Shown: positions 47,663 to 56,514, counted from the stretch's first letter. The stretch is 64,000 bases of DNA from CAWHJN01 sp963829705 (GCA_963829705.1 CAWHJN010000004.1:248001-312000), one strand, 5' to 3'. Numbers and translations: made by a program. Notes: generated by a model from the letters alone, not told the origin.

Positions 47663-48143
47663 TAGACTCCGATTGCGCTTTCAGCAGGTCTTGCCTTGCG
47701 TACTCCTCCCTCGCTCGCTGAATGACCAGTTGCTTACGCGCGTAGTCTGCAAAGTCATCGAAGCCTACTTTTACTCCGAAAATTCTGACCCAGAAGCCTC
47801 CGCTGATGCAGTAAACGGAGGCCGTCCTGTCGTTGAAATCGAAGCGGTAGACGGGTGGAGACGTGACGAGTGAAGGACTGAAGGCCTCAACCTTCGACCA
47901 AGGATGCTGCTTCATGCTTGCTCCCTGCTGCACGGTGATCCCGTCGCGATCAAGCGTCACAAACGAGATGGTAGCGCGAGCGGCAAGCCCAACGAGCGTT
48001 GTCACGACAGCAGAAACTCCAAAAAGCGCCGCGTGAAGAGCGAGGCCCTTCACCCCCAAAAACACCGAGAGCAGCCCATAGGCGACGACCAAGATCGACC
48101 ACCCAAACCGGCTGGCTTCATAGCCAAACAAACTGCTCGTCAT
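47646..48143 (-). CDS. Small membrane protein of unknown function
   Basis: A 165-residue protein with two N-terminal membrane spans (FGWSILVVAYGLLSVFLGV, LFGVSAVVTTLVGLAA). A C-terminal cytosolic beta-rich domain (FVTLDRDGITVQQGASMKQH, PWSKVEAF) resembles bacterial PH-like modules. Its GC content is lower than its neighbours'. It converges on, and overlaps by 17 nt, the epimerase gene. No family recognised with confidence. Confidence 0.65.
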   Translation of the reverse strand: MTSSLFGYEASRFGWSILVVAYGLLSVFLGVKGLALHAALFGVSAVVTTLVGLAARATISFVTLDRDGITVQQGASMKQHPWSKVEAFSPSLVTSPPVYRFDFNDRTASVYCISGGFWVRIFGVKVGFDDFADYARKQLVIQRAREEYARQDLLKAQSESITPRA

Positions 48144-48186
48144 GAGCGAAGGTCAGGGTTGGTGATGGACATCTCACCTACGGCTT

Positions 48187-48948
48187 TCACCCCACGCTGA
48201 ACGGCACCCGGCAGATGACGAGTGTGCCGACGGGATCGCGGGCCTGCACCTCGAGCGAGCCGCCGAGCATCTGGGCGCGTCGGCGCATGGTTCGCAGGCC
48301 GATGCCGCCGCCGCCCGCCACCACGCGCGGGTCGATGGTGGCGCCGTCGTTTTCGACGATGAGTTCGAGGGTTTCACCGTCGCAGCGTACGTGGAAGCAG
48401 AGGTACGACGGCAGGCCATGGCGCAGCGCGTTCGAGGCGGCTTCCTGCGCGATGCGGTAGAGGTGCCGCCCCGCCTGCTCGTCGGCGTATGCCACCGGCT
48501 GCGGCACGTCGAGCGTGCAGGAGAGGCCGTGCGCAGCTTCGAGGTTGTCCGCCAGCGTGGCCAGCGCGCCCACGATGCCATCGGCGCCCATCACGGCGGG
48601 GTAGAGGCTGTGCGCCAGCGAGCGCGTTTCGTAGATGGCCTGCCGCGTCAGGTCGTTGGCGCGCGCGAGGAGGTCGTGCGCCTGCACGTCGTCCACGCCG
48701 CCCAGCCGCGTTTCGAGCGTGGCGAGCAGCACCGAGAGCGTCGTCAGGCGCTGGCAGAGGCCGTCGTGAAGCTCCTCGGCCAGACGCGACTGCTCGTGCG
48801 CGGCCGCGTCGATCACCTCCTGTTCCATGTGCTGCAGCCGGGCGCGCAGGTGCTCGATGACCTGGGCCTCGCCATCGGCGCGGACTTCGAGGAGGAGCCG
48901 GACGCTTTCCTCGACGAACGGCTGCGAAAACTCAGCAGCGCCGTTCAT
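48187..48948 (-). CDS. Cytosolic sensor histidine kinase (HisKA_3/NarL type), orphan
   Basis: A 253-residue kinase. The dimerisation/phosphoacceptor helix is QSRLAEELHDGLCQRLTTLS, with the His in ELHDG. The HATPase has its N box in RIAQEAASNALRHG and its G box in GGGGIGLRTMRRRAQMLGGS. There is no membrane span and only ~60 residues of N-terminal coiled coil, so the input must come from a partner or the cytosol. HisKA_3 kinases phosphorylate LuxR-type regulators; none is adjacent. ATG 48948 overlaps the stop of the DUF3098-like gene, suggesting that this membrane protein is its partner. Confidence 0.85.
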   Translation of the reverse strand: MNGAAEFSQPFVEESVRLLLEVRADGEAQVIEHLRARLQHMEQEVIDAAAHEQSRLAEELHDGLCQRLTTLSVLLATLETRLGGVDDVQAHDLLARANDLTRQAIYETRSLAHSLYPAVMGADGIVGALATLADNLEAAHGLSCTLDVPQPVAYADEQAGRHLYRIAQEAASNALRHGLPSYLCFHVRCDGETLELIVENDGATIDPRVVAGGGGIGLRTMRRRAQMLGGSLEVQARDPVGTLVICRVPFSVG

Positions 48949-49142
48949 GCTGCCTGCTCCTCCCGAGGTCGCCACAGGATGGCGTAGATCGCGCCGATGT
49001 AGCCGCCGAGCAGCAGCAGCGGGGCGACGTAGAGCGACAGGAAGCCGTCCACTTCGTTCTCGACGCGCATGACGGTGTAGCCGACGAGGATCAGCGCGAG
49101 CGCGATCCCGAGCAGCACGTAGTTGCGCGAGGTGAACACCAT
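48945..49142 (-). CDS. Small two-TM membrane protein (DUF3098-like)
   Basis: 65 residues from ATG 49142: FTSRNYVLLGIALALILVGY and LYVAPLLLLGGYIGAIYAIL form two membrane spans with an acidic loop (RVENEVDG). This is the DUF3098 pattern found in Bacteroidota. An upstream ATG at 49217 would add a 25-residue Arg/Ser/Thr-rich tail. It overlaps the histidine kinase start by ATGA. Function unknown. Confidence 0.7.
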   Translation of the reverse strand: MVFTSRNYVLLGIALALILVGYTVMRVENEVDGFLSLYVAPLLLLGGYIGAIYAILWRPREEQAA

Positions 49143-49335
49143 GTGACCTGCAGAGGTCGTCCGGGTAGCGCGGCGCGCGGTACGGGCGGAACTACGGCGT
49201 GCAGAAGGCGAAGCCATGAGGCATATCGTTTGTAACGCGGCTGCAACAGGGCTTCGCAAAGCCGGTTCCAGCCCCCCGCGTCGGCACGCACCCGCGTTTT
49301 GCCCGTTGCACCCTGCACTTCTTTCCCCTCGCCCC

Positions 49336-50769
49336 ATGCGTTTCCGCTCCGCCCTGCCGCTCGTCTTCTGCCTCGTCCTGCTCGGCGGGATGCTGCCCCC
49401 CACGGTACAGCAGCGCATCAACGCCATCGTCAACGACCCGGCGTCGCAACCGGCGCTGTGGTCGGTCTACGTGGCCGACGCGCGCACGGGCGAGGTCGTC
49501 TACACGCACGACGCGGGCATGACGATGCTGCCGGCCTCGACGATGAAGCTCTTCACCACCGCCACGGCCCTCGACGCGCTCGGCGCGGACTACCGCTACA
49601 CCACCGACCTGCGCTTCAAGGGCGTGCGCGAAGGCGGCGTGCTCGACGGCGACCTCGTCATCCGGGGCTCGGGCGATCCATCGTTCGGCTCGTCGCTGGT
49701 GAGCGGGCCCGATCCGCTCCGCACGTGGGCGCTCGCGCTCGCCGGGCAGGGCGTCAGGGAAGTCCGGGGCCGCATCGTCGGCTACGACGACACCTTCGAC
49801 GACCGCCCCTACGCCGAGGGCTGGGACGTGGACTACATCGCCACGCAGTCGAGCCGGTTGCTGGGCGTAAGCGCGAGCGGGCTGTCGTACCACGACAATC
49901 TGGTGGAAGTCCAACTCAGGCCCGGCCCTGTCGGCAAGGCCCCTGCGATGACGGCCAGTCCGCCTGATTACCTCGACATCGCCAACCGCGCCACCACGAG
50001 CGCTCGACGGCGCGGACGGGCCGCGCGGATGCACCGCGCCCTCGGCACCGACCGCATCGACGTGTCAGGGACAATCGCGCGGTCGTACGCGGCCACCTAC
50101 GAGGTGCCCGTCTACAACCCCACGCACTTCGCGGCGTCCGCCTTCCGCGAGGCGCTCAAAAGCGCGGGCATCACCGTCACCGCCACGCCCTCCGACATCG
50201 ACGACCTCGACCAGCAGCCCGTGCCCGACAAGATGGAGGTGCTTTTCAGCCACACGTCGCCGCCGCTGGGCGAGCTGCTGAAGATCGTGGGCAAGAAGAG
50301 CAACAACTTCTACGCCGAGCAGATCTTCCGGACGGTGGCCTGGGGCGGCAGTGCGGCGGGTGGCGAGGCGCGTGTGAAAGCGCTCGTGACGAAGGCCGGC
50401 GGCGACGCCACCAACCTGTCCATCCGCGACGGGTCGGGGCTTTCGCGCAAGGATTTTGTGACGGCGGAGGCGATGGGGCGCGTGCTCGTCTACATGAACG
50501 GTCATGCCGAGCGGGCCGCTTTCCGCGCCGCGCTGGCGATGTCGGGCGAGGAGAAATCGACGCTGCGCTACCGGCTCAAGGACGTGCCGGTGCAGGCCAA
50601 AACGGGCTCGCTCGAATACGTGCGGGCGCTGGCGGGCTACGTGACGGCCCCCGACGGGCGCGAGCTGGCCTTCGTCGTCTTCGCCAACAACTTCGCCGTG
50701 CCGCCCTACCGGATCACGCAGGCAATTGACGCCATCGTCACCGAACTGGCCGTGGAGCCTGCCTCCTGA
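49336..50769 (+). CDS. dacB: D-alanyl-D-alanine carboxypeptidase/endopeptidase (PBP4 class)
   Basis: A 477-residue class-C low-molecular-weight PBP with a signal-like N-terminus. The catalytic motifs are SxxK as ASTMK (Ser68, Lys71), SxN as KKSNNFYAEQ and KTG in VQAKTGSLEYVRALAGYV. The large insertion between SxxK and SxN (domains II/III) is typical of DacB, with LDGDLVIRGSGDPSFGS. It trims peptidoglycan stem peptides and cleaves cross-links in the periplasm. An mreD-like gene follows 59 nt downstream, giving a small cell-wall cluster. Confidence 0.92.
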   Translation: MRFRSALPLVFCLVLLGGMLPPTVQQRINAIVNDPASQPALWSVYVADARTGEVVYTHDAGMTMLPASTMKLFTTATALDALGADYRYTTDLRFKGVREGGVLDGDLVIRGSGDPSFGSSLVSGPDPLRTWALALAGQGVREVRGRIVGYDDTFDDRPYAEGWDVDYIATQSSRLLGVSASGLSYHDNLVEVQLRPGPVGKAPAMTASPPDYLDIANRATTSARRRGRAARMHRALGTDRIDVSGTIARSYAATYEVPVYNPTHFAASAFREALKSAGITVTATPSDIDDLDQQPVPDKMEVLFSHTSPPLGELLKIVGKKSNNFYAEQIFRTVAWGGSAAGGEARVKALVTKAGGDATNLSIRDGSGLSRKDFVTAEAMGRVLVYMNGHAERAAFRAALAMSGEEKSTLRYRLKDVPVQAKTGSLEYVRALAGYVTAPDGRELAFVVFANNFAVPPYRITQAIDAIVTELAVEPAS

Positions 50770-50828
50770 GGCGCACGGGCCGTCGTATACTGACCCGTTC
50801 CCCCGTCCGGCCCGCTTTTCCCCTTCCG

Positions 50829-51299
50829 ATGCCCCGCTCTGCGCGCTACGTTCTCGCCGGTTTGTTGGTGTTTCTGGCGCAGTGGCTGGTGCTCGGGCGG
50901 CTGCGCGTCTGGGGCGTCGCGCCGGATGCCGTGCTGCTCTTCATCACGTGGCTGGGCCTGCGCCGCGGGCGTCGCTACGGGCTGGCCGCCGGTTTCACGC
51001 TGGGCTTTCTGATGGACGCCGTTACGGGCTCGTGGGGCATCCACATGGTGGTGAAGTCGCTCGTGGGCTTTCTCGTGGGGCTGTTTCCGGCGAGCGAGCG
51101 CGAGACGGTGCTGATCCTGCCCGGCCAGGCGTTCGTCGGGGGGCTGGTGGTGGCGCTGCTGCACAACGGCCTGCTGGTGCTGCTGCTGGCGGTGGACTCG
51201 GGCTCGCGCAGTCCGTTTCTGCTCTTCGGCCTGTGGCTCGGCGGCACGCTCTACACCGCCGTGCTCGCCTTTATCGCCTCGCTGCTGACGTCTCGGTGA
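50829..51299 (+). CDS. MreD-like rod-shape-determining membrane protein
   Basis: A 156-residue protein with about five membrane spans and the MreD pattern (LAGLLVFLAQWLVLGRL, GVAPDAVLLFITWLGLRRG, GFTLGFLMDAVTGSWGIHMV). MreD belongs to the elongasome with MreBC, PBP2 and RodA. None of those genes is next to it, but dacB is. The assignment rests on topology and the FLMDAVTG-type motif. Confidence 0.78.
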   Translation: MPRSARYVLAGLLVFLAQWLVLGRLRVWGVAPDAVLLFITWLGLRRGRRYGLAAGFTLGFLMDAVTGSWGIHMVVKSLVGFLVGLFPASERETVLILPGQAFVGGLVVALLHNGLLVLLLAVDSGSRSPFLLFGLWLGGTLYTAVLAFIASLLTSR

Positions 51300-51308
51300 C
51301 GCGGCCAG

Positions 51309-51439
51309 AGGGCACGGCGTGCTGTGCCCTTCTACGACGGCAACCGTTCCGGGCGCAATGAATTGCGCCCCTACGCCGTGCTTCCGCGCTCCGACTTCCG
51401 AAAGCAAAGCTTCACGTCCGTAAATCCGACCTTCCTCTC
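51309..51439 (+). repeat. Composite intergenic element upstream of ruvC
   Basis: It holds a palindrome with arms AGGGCAC (51309-51315) / GTGCCCT (51324-51330), then a perfect one GGGCGCAAT-GA-ATTGCGCCC (51351-51370) followed by CCTACG, then a pyrimidine block with CTCCGACTTCCGAAAGC and AATCCGACCTTCC that ends at ATG 51440. This is the same order as upstream of DUF4249, the epimerase gene and natB. Confidence 0.78.
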
Positions 51440-51979
51440 ATGCTCATCCTCGGCATCGATCCCGGTTCGCAGCACACCGGCTACGCGCTGGTGGAGGTCG
51501 AGGGCGGAAAGGAAACGCTCGTCGCGCACGGCACCCTGCACCTCGACACGTCGGGTGAGCACCAGGATCGGCTGAAGGAACTCTACGACCGCCTGAGCGC
51601 CGTCATCGACGAGATGCCGCCGGACGAGTGTGCCGTCGAGATGCCCGTCTATGGCAAAAACCCGCAGTCGATGCTGAAGCTCGGCCGGGCGCAGGCGGCG
51701 GCGATGCTGGTGGCGCTCAACCGGCAGATTCCCGTGACGCAGTACGTGCCTACCGAGGTCAAGAAGTCTGTCACCGGCACGGGCGGCGCGTCGAAAGAGC
51801 AGGTGGCCTACATGGTGCGGACGCTGCTCGGCCTCAAGGACGACGTGGCGATGAGTCTGGATGCCTCCGACGCCGTGGCCGTGGCGCTGTGCCACGCGCA
51901 TCGGCGCGCCCAGGGCACCACGAAGCAACACAAAAACTGGGCGGCCTTCGTGCGGGACAACCCCAACCGCGTGCGCTGA
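51440..51979 (+). CDS. ruvC: Holliday junction resolvase RuvC
   Basis: A 179-residue RuvC. The acidic tetrad is visible: Asp7 in ILGIDPGSQHTG, Glu67 in AVEMPVYGKN, and the C-terminal pair in SLDASDAVAVALCHAH. The DNA-binding segment is PQSMLKLGRAQAAAM and the lysine region is TEVKKSVTGTGGASKEQV. It cleaves Holliday junctions with RuvAB. The common EQ/EE in the second motif is EMPVYGKN here, a minor variation. ruvA is at 29 kb. Confidence 0.95.
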   Translation: MLILGIDPGSQHTGYALVEVEGGKETLVAHGTLHLDTSGEHQDRLKELYDRLSAVIDEMPPDECAVEMPVYGKNPQSMLKLGRAQAAAMLVALNRQIPVTQYVPTEVKKSVTGTGGASKEQVAYMVRTLLGLKDDVAMSLDASDAVAVALCHAHRRAQGTTKQHKNWAAFVRDNPNRVR

Positions 51980-52019
51980 AAACACAGCGTCGGGTTTCAT
52001 AGAACCTTCGGTGCCGTGC

Positions 52020-52038
52020 TGGAGCCTGCCTGGCTCCA
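52020..52038 (+). repeat. Small hairpin between ruvC and the next gene
   Basis: Arms TGGAGCC (52020-52026) and GGCTCCA (52032-52038) form a 7-bp stem with a 5-nt loop. No T run follows, so it is not a typical terminator. Confidence 0.4.
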
Positions 52039-52069
52039 TGGGATTAGGCGTTCTTTCTCCGCGCTGCCC

Positions 52070-52780
52070 ATGCCCACACTCGTCCACTACATCCCCATCC
52101 TGACGACGCTCGTCGCTTTTCCGTTCGCCATCGTGCTGTACAGGCACTGGCGGCGCAAGCCCAGCGCGCTGTACCTGTTCTGGTGGTTTGCAGGGGTGGC
52201 CTTCTACGGGATGGGTACGCTCGCCGAAGGCTTGACGACGCTGCTGGGCTGGCAGGAAGGCCTTTTCCGTACGTGGTATATCGTGGGCGCGTTGCTGGGC
52301 GGCGCACCGCTGGCCCAGGGAACGGTATACCTGCTGATGCGCGACCGGGTCGCGCACGTGTTGACGGCGGTTTTGCTGACGGCGGTGGTTGTGGCATCCG
52401 TGTGCGTCCTGCTGACGCCCATCGACTATTCGCTGGTCGAGGGGCACCGGCTCTCGGGTGCCGTAATGGAATGGCAGTGGGTGCGGCTGTTTTCGCCCTT
52501 TATCAACGTCTACGCCTTCATTTTCCTCGTCGGCGGCGCGGTATACTCGGCGTGGCAGTACGCGCGGCGCAAGCAAACCGGCGGGCGCATGTGGGGCAAC
52601 GTCTTTATCGCCGTAGGCGCGCTGCTACCGGGCATCGGTGGCAGCTTCACCCGCTTCGGCCACGTGGAGGTGCTGTACGTAACCGAACTGATCGGTTTGC
52701 TCTTTATCTGGCTGGGCTATCGGCAGGTGAGCCAGGCGCACGCGCCGTCGGTGCATGCCAACCAGACCATCACGTCATAG
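52070..52780 (+). CDS. Seven-TM integral membrane protein, uncharacterised
   Basis: A 236-residue polytopic protein, nearly all membrane helices: HYIPILTTLVAFPFAIVLY, LYLFWWFAGVAFYGMGTL, VLTAVLLTAVVVASVCVLL, LFSPFINVYAFIFLVGGAVY and ELIGLLFIWLGYRQVS. About seven spans are expected. The topology resembles 7TM sensor or transport modules of unknown role; no signature residues were recognised. ATG 52070 follows a pyrimidine-rich leader. Confidence 0.72.
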   Translation: MPTLVHYIPILTTLVAFPFAIVLYRHWRRKPSALYLFWWFAGVAFYGMGTLAEGLTTLLGWQEGLFRTWYIVGALLGGAPLAQGTVYLLMRDRVAHVLTAVLLTAVVVASVCVLLTPIDYSLVEGHRLSGAVMEWQWVRLFSPFINVYAFIFLVGGAVYSAWQYARRKQTGGRMWGNVFIAVGALLPGIGGSFTRFGHVEVLYVTELIGLLFIWLGYRQVSQAHAPSVHANQTITS

Positions 52781-52792
52781 CCCCCGAGAAGG

Positions 52793-53242
52793 TCAGGCGC
52801 TTTCAGCCGAGGCTTCGTGCCTGTCGCCACGGCTCGCGTCGTCGGTAGCGTCTGGTGCGGTATCCGGCGCGCTGTCGGTTTGTGCTTCCGAGGCTTCATG
52901 GGCAGCAGATGCTTCCTGGCCGTTCGTTTTCGCTGGCTTCGCCGGCACTTTCCCCGCCGCGATCTTCTGGAGGAAGGTGCGCTCCGCATCGCGCATCGCC
53001 ACGACGCGGGCGATCTCGTCGGCGTCGATGGACGTCTCGGTCATCTCGTTGATGAGGTGCGTGAAGAGCTGGGCCTTCTGCTCCACCTGCACCCACTCGG
53101 GCCGCACGCCTTCGATGACGTTGACGAGGATGCGGAGGTACGGGTAGCGCGCCTCGGGCGTGTCGAGCGTGCTCACGACCTGGGCAAAGAGCTGCGCGTT
53201 GCGCCCGATCTGGCGGTTGAGCATTTTTTCGTTGTACGGCAT
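52793..53242 (-). CDS. DUF4290-family protein
   Basis: 149 residues. The first ~85 (MPYNEKMLNRQIGRNAQLFA, LRILVNVIEGVRPEWV, KAQLFTHLINEM) match DUF4290, an all-helical Bacteroidota family without known function. The C-terminal ~60 residues are Ala/Glu/Asp/Thr-rich and likely disordered. In many Bacteroidota the family occurs next to murA; that gene is not seen here. ATG 53242 gives the canonical MPYN start. Confidence 0.78.
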   Translation of the reverse strand: MPYNEKMLNRQIGRNAQLFAQVVSTLDTPEARYPYLRILVNVIEGVRPEWVQVEQKAQLFTHLINEMTETSIDADEIARVVAMRDAERTFLQKIAAGKVPAKPAKTNGQEASAAHEASEAQTDSAPDTAPDATDDASRGDRHEASAESA

Positions 53243-53530
53243 GGCGCGGGGCAGAAGTCGAGTGGAGGAAGGGAGCCGCGTGGGGCAACGGGCAAGGTAG
53301 GCGGCAGGCTCCCGCGCGTGCAACGCTGCCGTGTGCGGCTTTCGTGGAAGCGGCAGGCCGCGCCGCCCCTTGCCGCCGAACCTGCTCCCGCCCGCCCGCG
53401 TTGGCGAAGCCGTTTGTTCGTGTTTTGCCCACCCCGGCCCGTGCCCGCTTCCGCTGCCTCCAACGCTCCGCGCCCGACGCTCTACCGCCTCGAACGCCTC
53501 TCGCCTGTGCCGCCCTACCACCGGCGGGCG

Positions 53531-53734
53531 ATGCGTACCCGCACCTTCGAGCGCGGCGACCTCGTCTTCTACGGCCCCATGCCGCGCTACTACGGCATCG
53601 GTGAAGTTCGCCGCGTGGACGGCCCGTACGTGACGGTGGATTTTCGTGGCACCGGCACGTGCGCCATCCACCAGGACATGTTCGAGACGCAGTACCTCAT
53701 CCCGCTCTCGCCCGCCGAGTTGCAGATGATCTGA
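53531..53734 (+). CDS. Small hypothetical protein
   Basis: 67 residues from ATG 53531: FERGDLVFYGPMPRYYGIGE and VTVDFRGTGTCAIHQDMFET. The look is that of a small SH3-like/KOW-type beta barrel. An upstream GTG start adding ~30 residues is possible. It converges with an acidic small gene. Family not recognised. Confidence 0.6.
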   Translation: MRTRTFERGDLVFYGPMPRYYGIGEVRRVDGPYVTVDFRGTGTCAIHQDMFETQYLIPLSPAELQMI

Positions 53735-53743
53735 GCGGCGGCG

Positions 53744-54019
53744 TCAGGGGCTTTCTTTCCGGTACGCGGCCACGAAGTAGTCGTAGGCGTCGAGGTCGAT
53801 GGGGTGCGCGACGGCCTGCTGCAGGCGCGGTACCTCGGGCGGCTCGACTTCGTAGACGAGGTACATGTCCGGGTCATCGTCCTCGTCGGGTGAGAACAGC
53901 GTTTTGAGTTCGTACAGGTCGATGCCGCTGAGGACTTCTTCGCCCACGAGCGCCTCGCCGGGGTCTTTCTCGTACCATTCGAGCACGCGCTCGACGGCGG
54001 TTTCGTCTGTGGTTTCCAT
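53744..54019 (-). CDS. Small acidic hypothetical protein
   Basis: A 91-residue, strongly acidic protein: ETAVERVLEWYEKDPGEALV, LYELKTLFSPDEDDDPDMYL and the tail LDAYDYFVAAYRKESP. It has no signal or membrane segment. I do not recognise it. Good start context and compact intergenic distances support a real gene. Confidence 0.65.
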   Translation of the reverse strand: METTDETAVERVLEWYEKDPGEALVGEEVLSGIDLYELKTLFSPDEDDDPDMYLVYEVEPPEVPRLQQAVAHPIDLDAYDYFVAAYRKESP

Positions 54020-54152
54020 GTGTACACAAGGTTAAACGGGCGCGAAGCGGCTAACGCTCCGGCGAGTGAATCTACGCCACGTTGCCAGCCTCGTATCTTC
54101 CGCCATCCCTTTTCGTAGGGGTGCGCCGTCGTTCTCACCTGCCGTTTTCCCC

Positions 54153-55103
54153 ATGCTCCCTCTCACGGTCGATCACGCCGTCAAGCGCTATGGCGACTTC
54201 ACCGCCGTCGATGGCGTCTCGTTCACCGCGCAGCCGGGGCGCATCCTCGGCGTGCTCGGGCCCAACGGCGCGGGCAAAACGTCGACCATCCGCATGATCG
54301 CGCACATCACACTGCCCGACGGCGGCGCGATCCGCTACGGCGACAAAGAGGTGGGGCCGTGGTCGCAGCGCCGGATGGGGTACCTGCCCGAAGAACGCGG
54401 GCTGTACAAGAAGCTGAAAGTCGGCGAGCAACTCACGTACTTCGCCGAGCTGCGCGGCATGAGCCACGCGGATGCGAAAACGCGCATCACCTACTGGCTC
54501 GACCGGCTGGGCGCGGCGGACTGGGGTAAGAAAAAGACCGAGGAGTTGTCCAAGGGGATGCAGCAGAAGGTGCAGTTTATCGCCACGCTCGTCCACGATC
54601 CCGACCTGATCATCCTCGACGAGCCGTTCTCGGGCCTCGATCCCATCAACTCGGATCTGCTCAAGGACGTGGTGCTCGAACTGCGCGAGGCAGGCAAGAC
54701 GGTGCTCTTCGCCTCGCACCGCATGGAACAGGTCGAGAAGCTGTGCGACGACATCTGTTTGTTCGCCAAAGGACGGATCGTGCTGCAGGGGCCGCTGCGC
54801 GAGGTGAAGCAGCGCTACGGGCGCGGCACGGTGCAACTCGACTTCGACGGCGACGCCTCGTTTCTCGACGCACTCGTGGCCGAGGGGGCCGTCCGCCTCT
54901 CCGACCGCTCGCACACGCACGCCGAGGCGCACCTGCTCAATGGCACGCCGCCGCGCCGCGTCCTCGACGCCGCGCTCGGCAGCGTGGACGAACTCTACCG
55001 CTTCGAGGTCACCGAACTGCCGCTCAACGAGATCTTCGTCCGCGCCGTCGGCGAAAGCGAGATGGGTGAACGTCGGATGTCGGAAGTGGAAAGTCGGAGG
55101 TAA
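54153..55103 (+). CDS. natA: ABC transporter ATP-binding protein (NatA-type)
   Basis: A 316-residue ATPase: Walker A GPNGAGKTST, signature LSKGMQQKV, Walker B LIILDEPFSGLDP and H-loop LFASHRMEQVE. The C-terminal DUF4162-like domain (VKQRYGRGTVQLDF, VTELPLNEIFVRAVG) is typical of the NatA/YhaQ exporters. The permease follows 98 nt downstream. The last ~12 residues (ERRMSEVESRR) are encoded by the purine-rich block of the intergenic repeat, so the original stop may have been overrun when the repeat arrived. Sodium export is only one of several possibilities. Confidence 0.9.
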   Translation: MLPLTVDHAVKRYGDFTAVDGVSFTAQPGRILGVLGPNGAGKTSTIRMIAHITLPDGGAIRYGDKEVGPWSQRRMGYLPEERGLYKKLKVGEQLTYFAELRGMSHADAKTRITYWLDRLGAADWGKKKTEELSKGMQQKVQFIATLVHDPDLIILDEPFSGLDPINSDLLKDVVLELREAGKTVLFASHRMEQVEKLCDDICLFAKGRIVLQGPLREVKQRYGRGTVQLDFDGDASFLDALVAEGAVRLSDRSHTHAEAHLLNGTPPRRVLDAALGSVDELYRFEVTELPLNEIFVRAVGESEMGERRMSEVESRR

Positions 55104-55201
55104 GAACCGGCCTGTTTGTTTTGATCCGCTGACTTCCCCGCCGGGCGTGCTTCGGCACGCTCCTACGCCGCCCCTCCGAACTCCGCAACCTGAAATCCGA
55201 A
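55070..55201 (+). repeat. Composite element between natA and natB
   Basis: A purine block GTCGGAAGTGGAAAGTCGG (from 55079), overlapping the natA 3' end, is followed by the hairpin GCGTGC-TTCG-GCACGC (55145-55160, a C(UUCG)G loop in RNA) with CTCCTACG after it. A pyrimidine block with CCTCCGAACTCCGCAACC and AAATCCGAA then runs into ATG 55202. Confidence 0.75.
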
Positions 55202-56509
55202 ATGCCCGACAATCCCGCGCTGCGTAACATCTGGATCGTGCTCCGCAGCGAGTTTCTGCGGCGCGTCCGCACGAAGGCGTTCATCCTGACGACGCTGCTC
55301 GTGCCGTTCGGCTTCCTCGCGCTCACGGGCGCGGGCGTGGCCATCGCCGTCTTGAACGACTCCCCCGGCGTGGATCGCGTGGCGGTGATCGACGAGACGG
55401 GCGTGCTGACCGAGCGGCTGACGCTGCCCGACAGCGCCGAGGTGGTGCCCGTCGCCATCACGCCGGATTCGCTGCGCGCCGCCGTCCGCGCCGAAGTGTT
55501 CGATGCGGGCCTCGTCCTGCCGGCTTCGCTGCTCGACGGCGAGGGCAGCGCCGAGTACATCAACCGATCCGGCGGCGGAATGCTGTTCCGCGAGACGCTG
55601 CAAAGCCGCATCACGACCGCCGTGCAAGACGCCCGCCTCGACAGGCTGGGCACGTCGGACGACGTGCGGCAGGTGTTCGACAACCGCGTGCGCCTCCAAA
55701 GCGTCAAGGTCACCGACGAAGGCACGGAAGACGAAGGCAGCATCGTCGCGGGCACGGCGCTGGGCTTCGTGATGGCGTTTCTCATCTACCTCGCCGTGCT
55801 CATCTACGGGCAGTTCGTGATGCAGAGCGTGCTGGAGGAAAAGACGAACCGCGTGGTCGAGGTGATGGTGTCGAGCGTGCGCCCGTTCCACCTGCTCATG
55901 GGCAAGGTGCTGGGCATGGGCCTCGTGGGGCTGACGCAGGTGCTCGTGTGGGCCGCGCTGTTCGTCGGCATCGGGGCCATCGCGGGGCCCATCGTGGCCC
56001 TGCTGACGCAGCCCGCGATGCCGAGCGCTGCCGAGATGTCGCAGGCCACGGACATCGTCGGGCAACTGAGCACCTTCCTGCCCGACAACCTCGGCTGGCT
56101 GATGCTGGCGTTCCTGGTGTTTTTCGCGGGCGGCTACCTGCTCTATTCGAGCCTGTTCGCCGCCGCGGGCAGCGCCATCGAGCAGATGCAGGACGCGCAG
56201 AGCTTCACGCTGCCGCTGGTGCTGCCGCTCATCCTCGCCATCTTCTGCCTGCAACCGGTGATGGAAAACCCGGACAGCACGCTCTCCGTCGTGCTCTCGC
56301 TCGTCCCGTTCTTCTCGCCCATCCTGATGATGGTGCGGATGGGCGCGACCGACGTGCCCTTCTGGCAAACCGCGCTGGCGATGCTGCTGCTCTTCGGCGC
56401 GTTCCTCGGGGCGATGTGGGTGAGCGCCCGCATCTACCGCATTGGCATCCTCTCGTACGGTAAGAAGCCGAGCTTCCGCGACCTCGCCCGCTGGGTGCGG
56501 TATTCGTGA
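55202..56509 (+). CDS. natB: ABC transporter permease (NatB-type ABC-2)
   Basis: A 435-residue ABC-2 permease. An N-terminal span (AFILTTLLVPFGFLALTGAG) is followed by a large periplasmic domain (~residues 50-170) and a C-terminal cluster of five spans (LGFVMAFLIYLAVLIYGQFV, GLVGLTQVLVWAALFVGIGA). The signature loop is VLEEKTNRVVEVMVSSVRPF, and LMGKVLGMG is typical of NatB. It forms an exporter with the upstream ATPase. The cargo is unknown. Confidence 0.9.
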   Translation: MPDNPALRNIWIVLRSEFLRRVRTKAFILTTLLVPFGFLALTGAGVAIAVLNDSPGVDRVAVIDETGVLTERLTLPDSAEVVPVAITPDSLRAAVRAEVFDAGLVLPASLLDGEGSAEYINRSGGGMLFRETLQSRITTAVQDARLDRLGTSDDVRQVFDNRVRLQSVKVTDEGTEDEGSIVAGTALGFVMAFLIYLAVLIYGQFVMQSVLEEKTNRVVEVMVSSVRPFHLLMGKVLGMGLVGLTQVLVWAALFVGIGAIAGPIVALLTQPAMPSAAEMSQATDIVGQLSTFLPDNLGWLMLAFLVFFAGGYLLYSSLFAAAGSAIEQMQDAQSFTLPLVLPLILAIFCLQPVMENPDSTLSVVLSLVPFFSPILMMVRMGATDVPFWQTALAMLLLFGAFLGAMWVSARIYRIGILSYGKKPSFRDLARWVRYS

Positions 56510-56514
56510 TGTCG

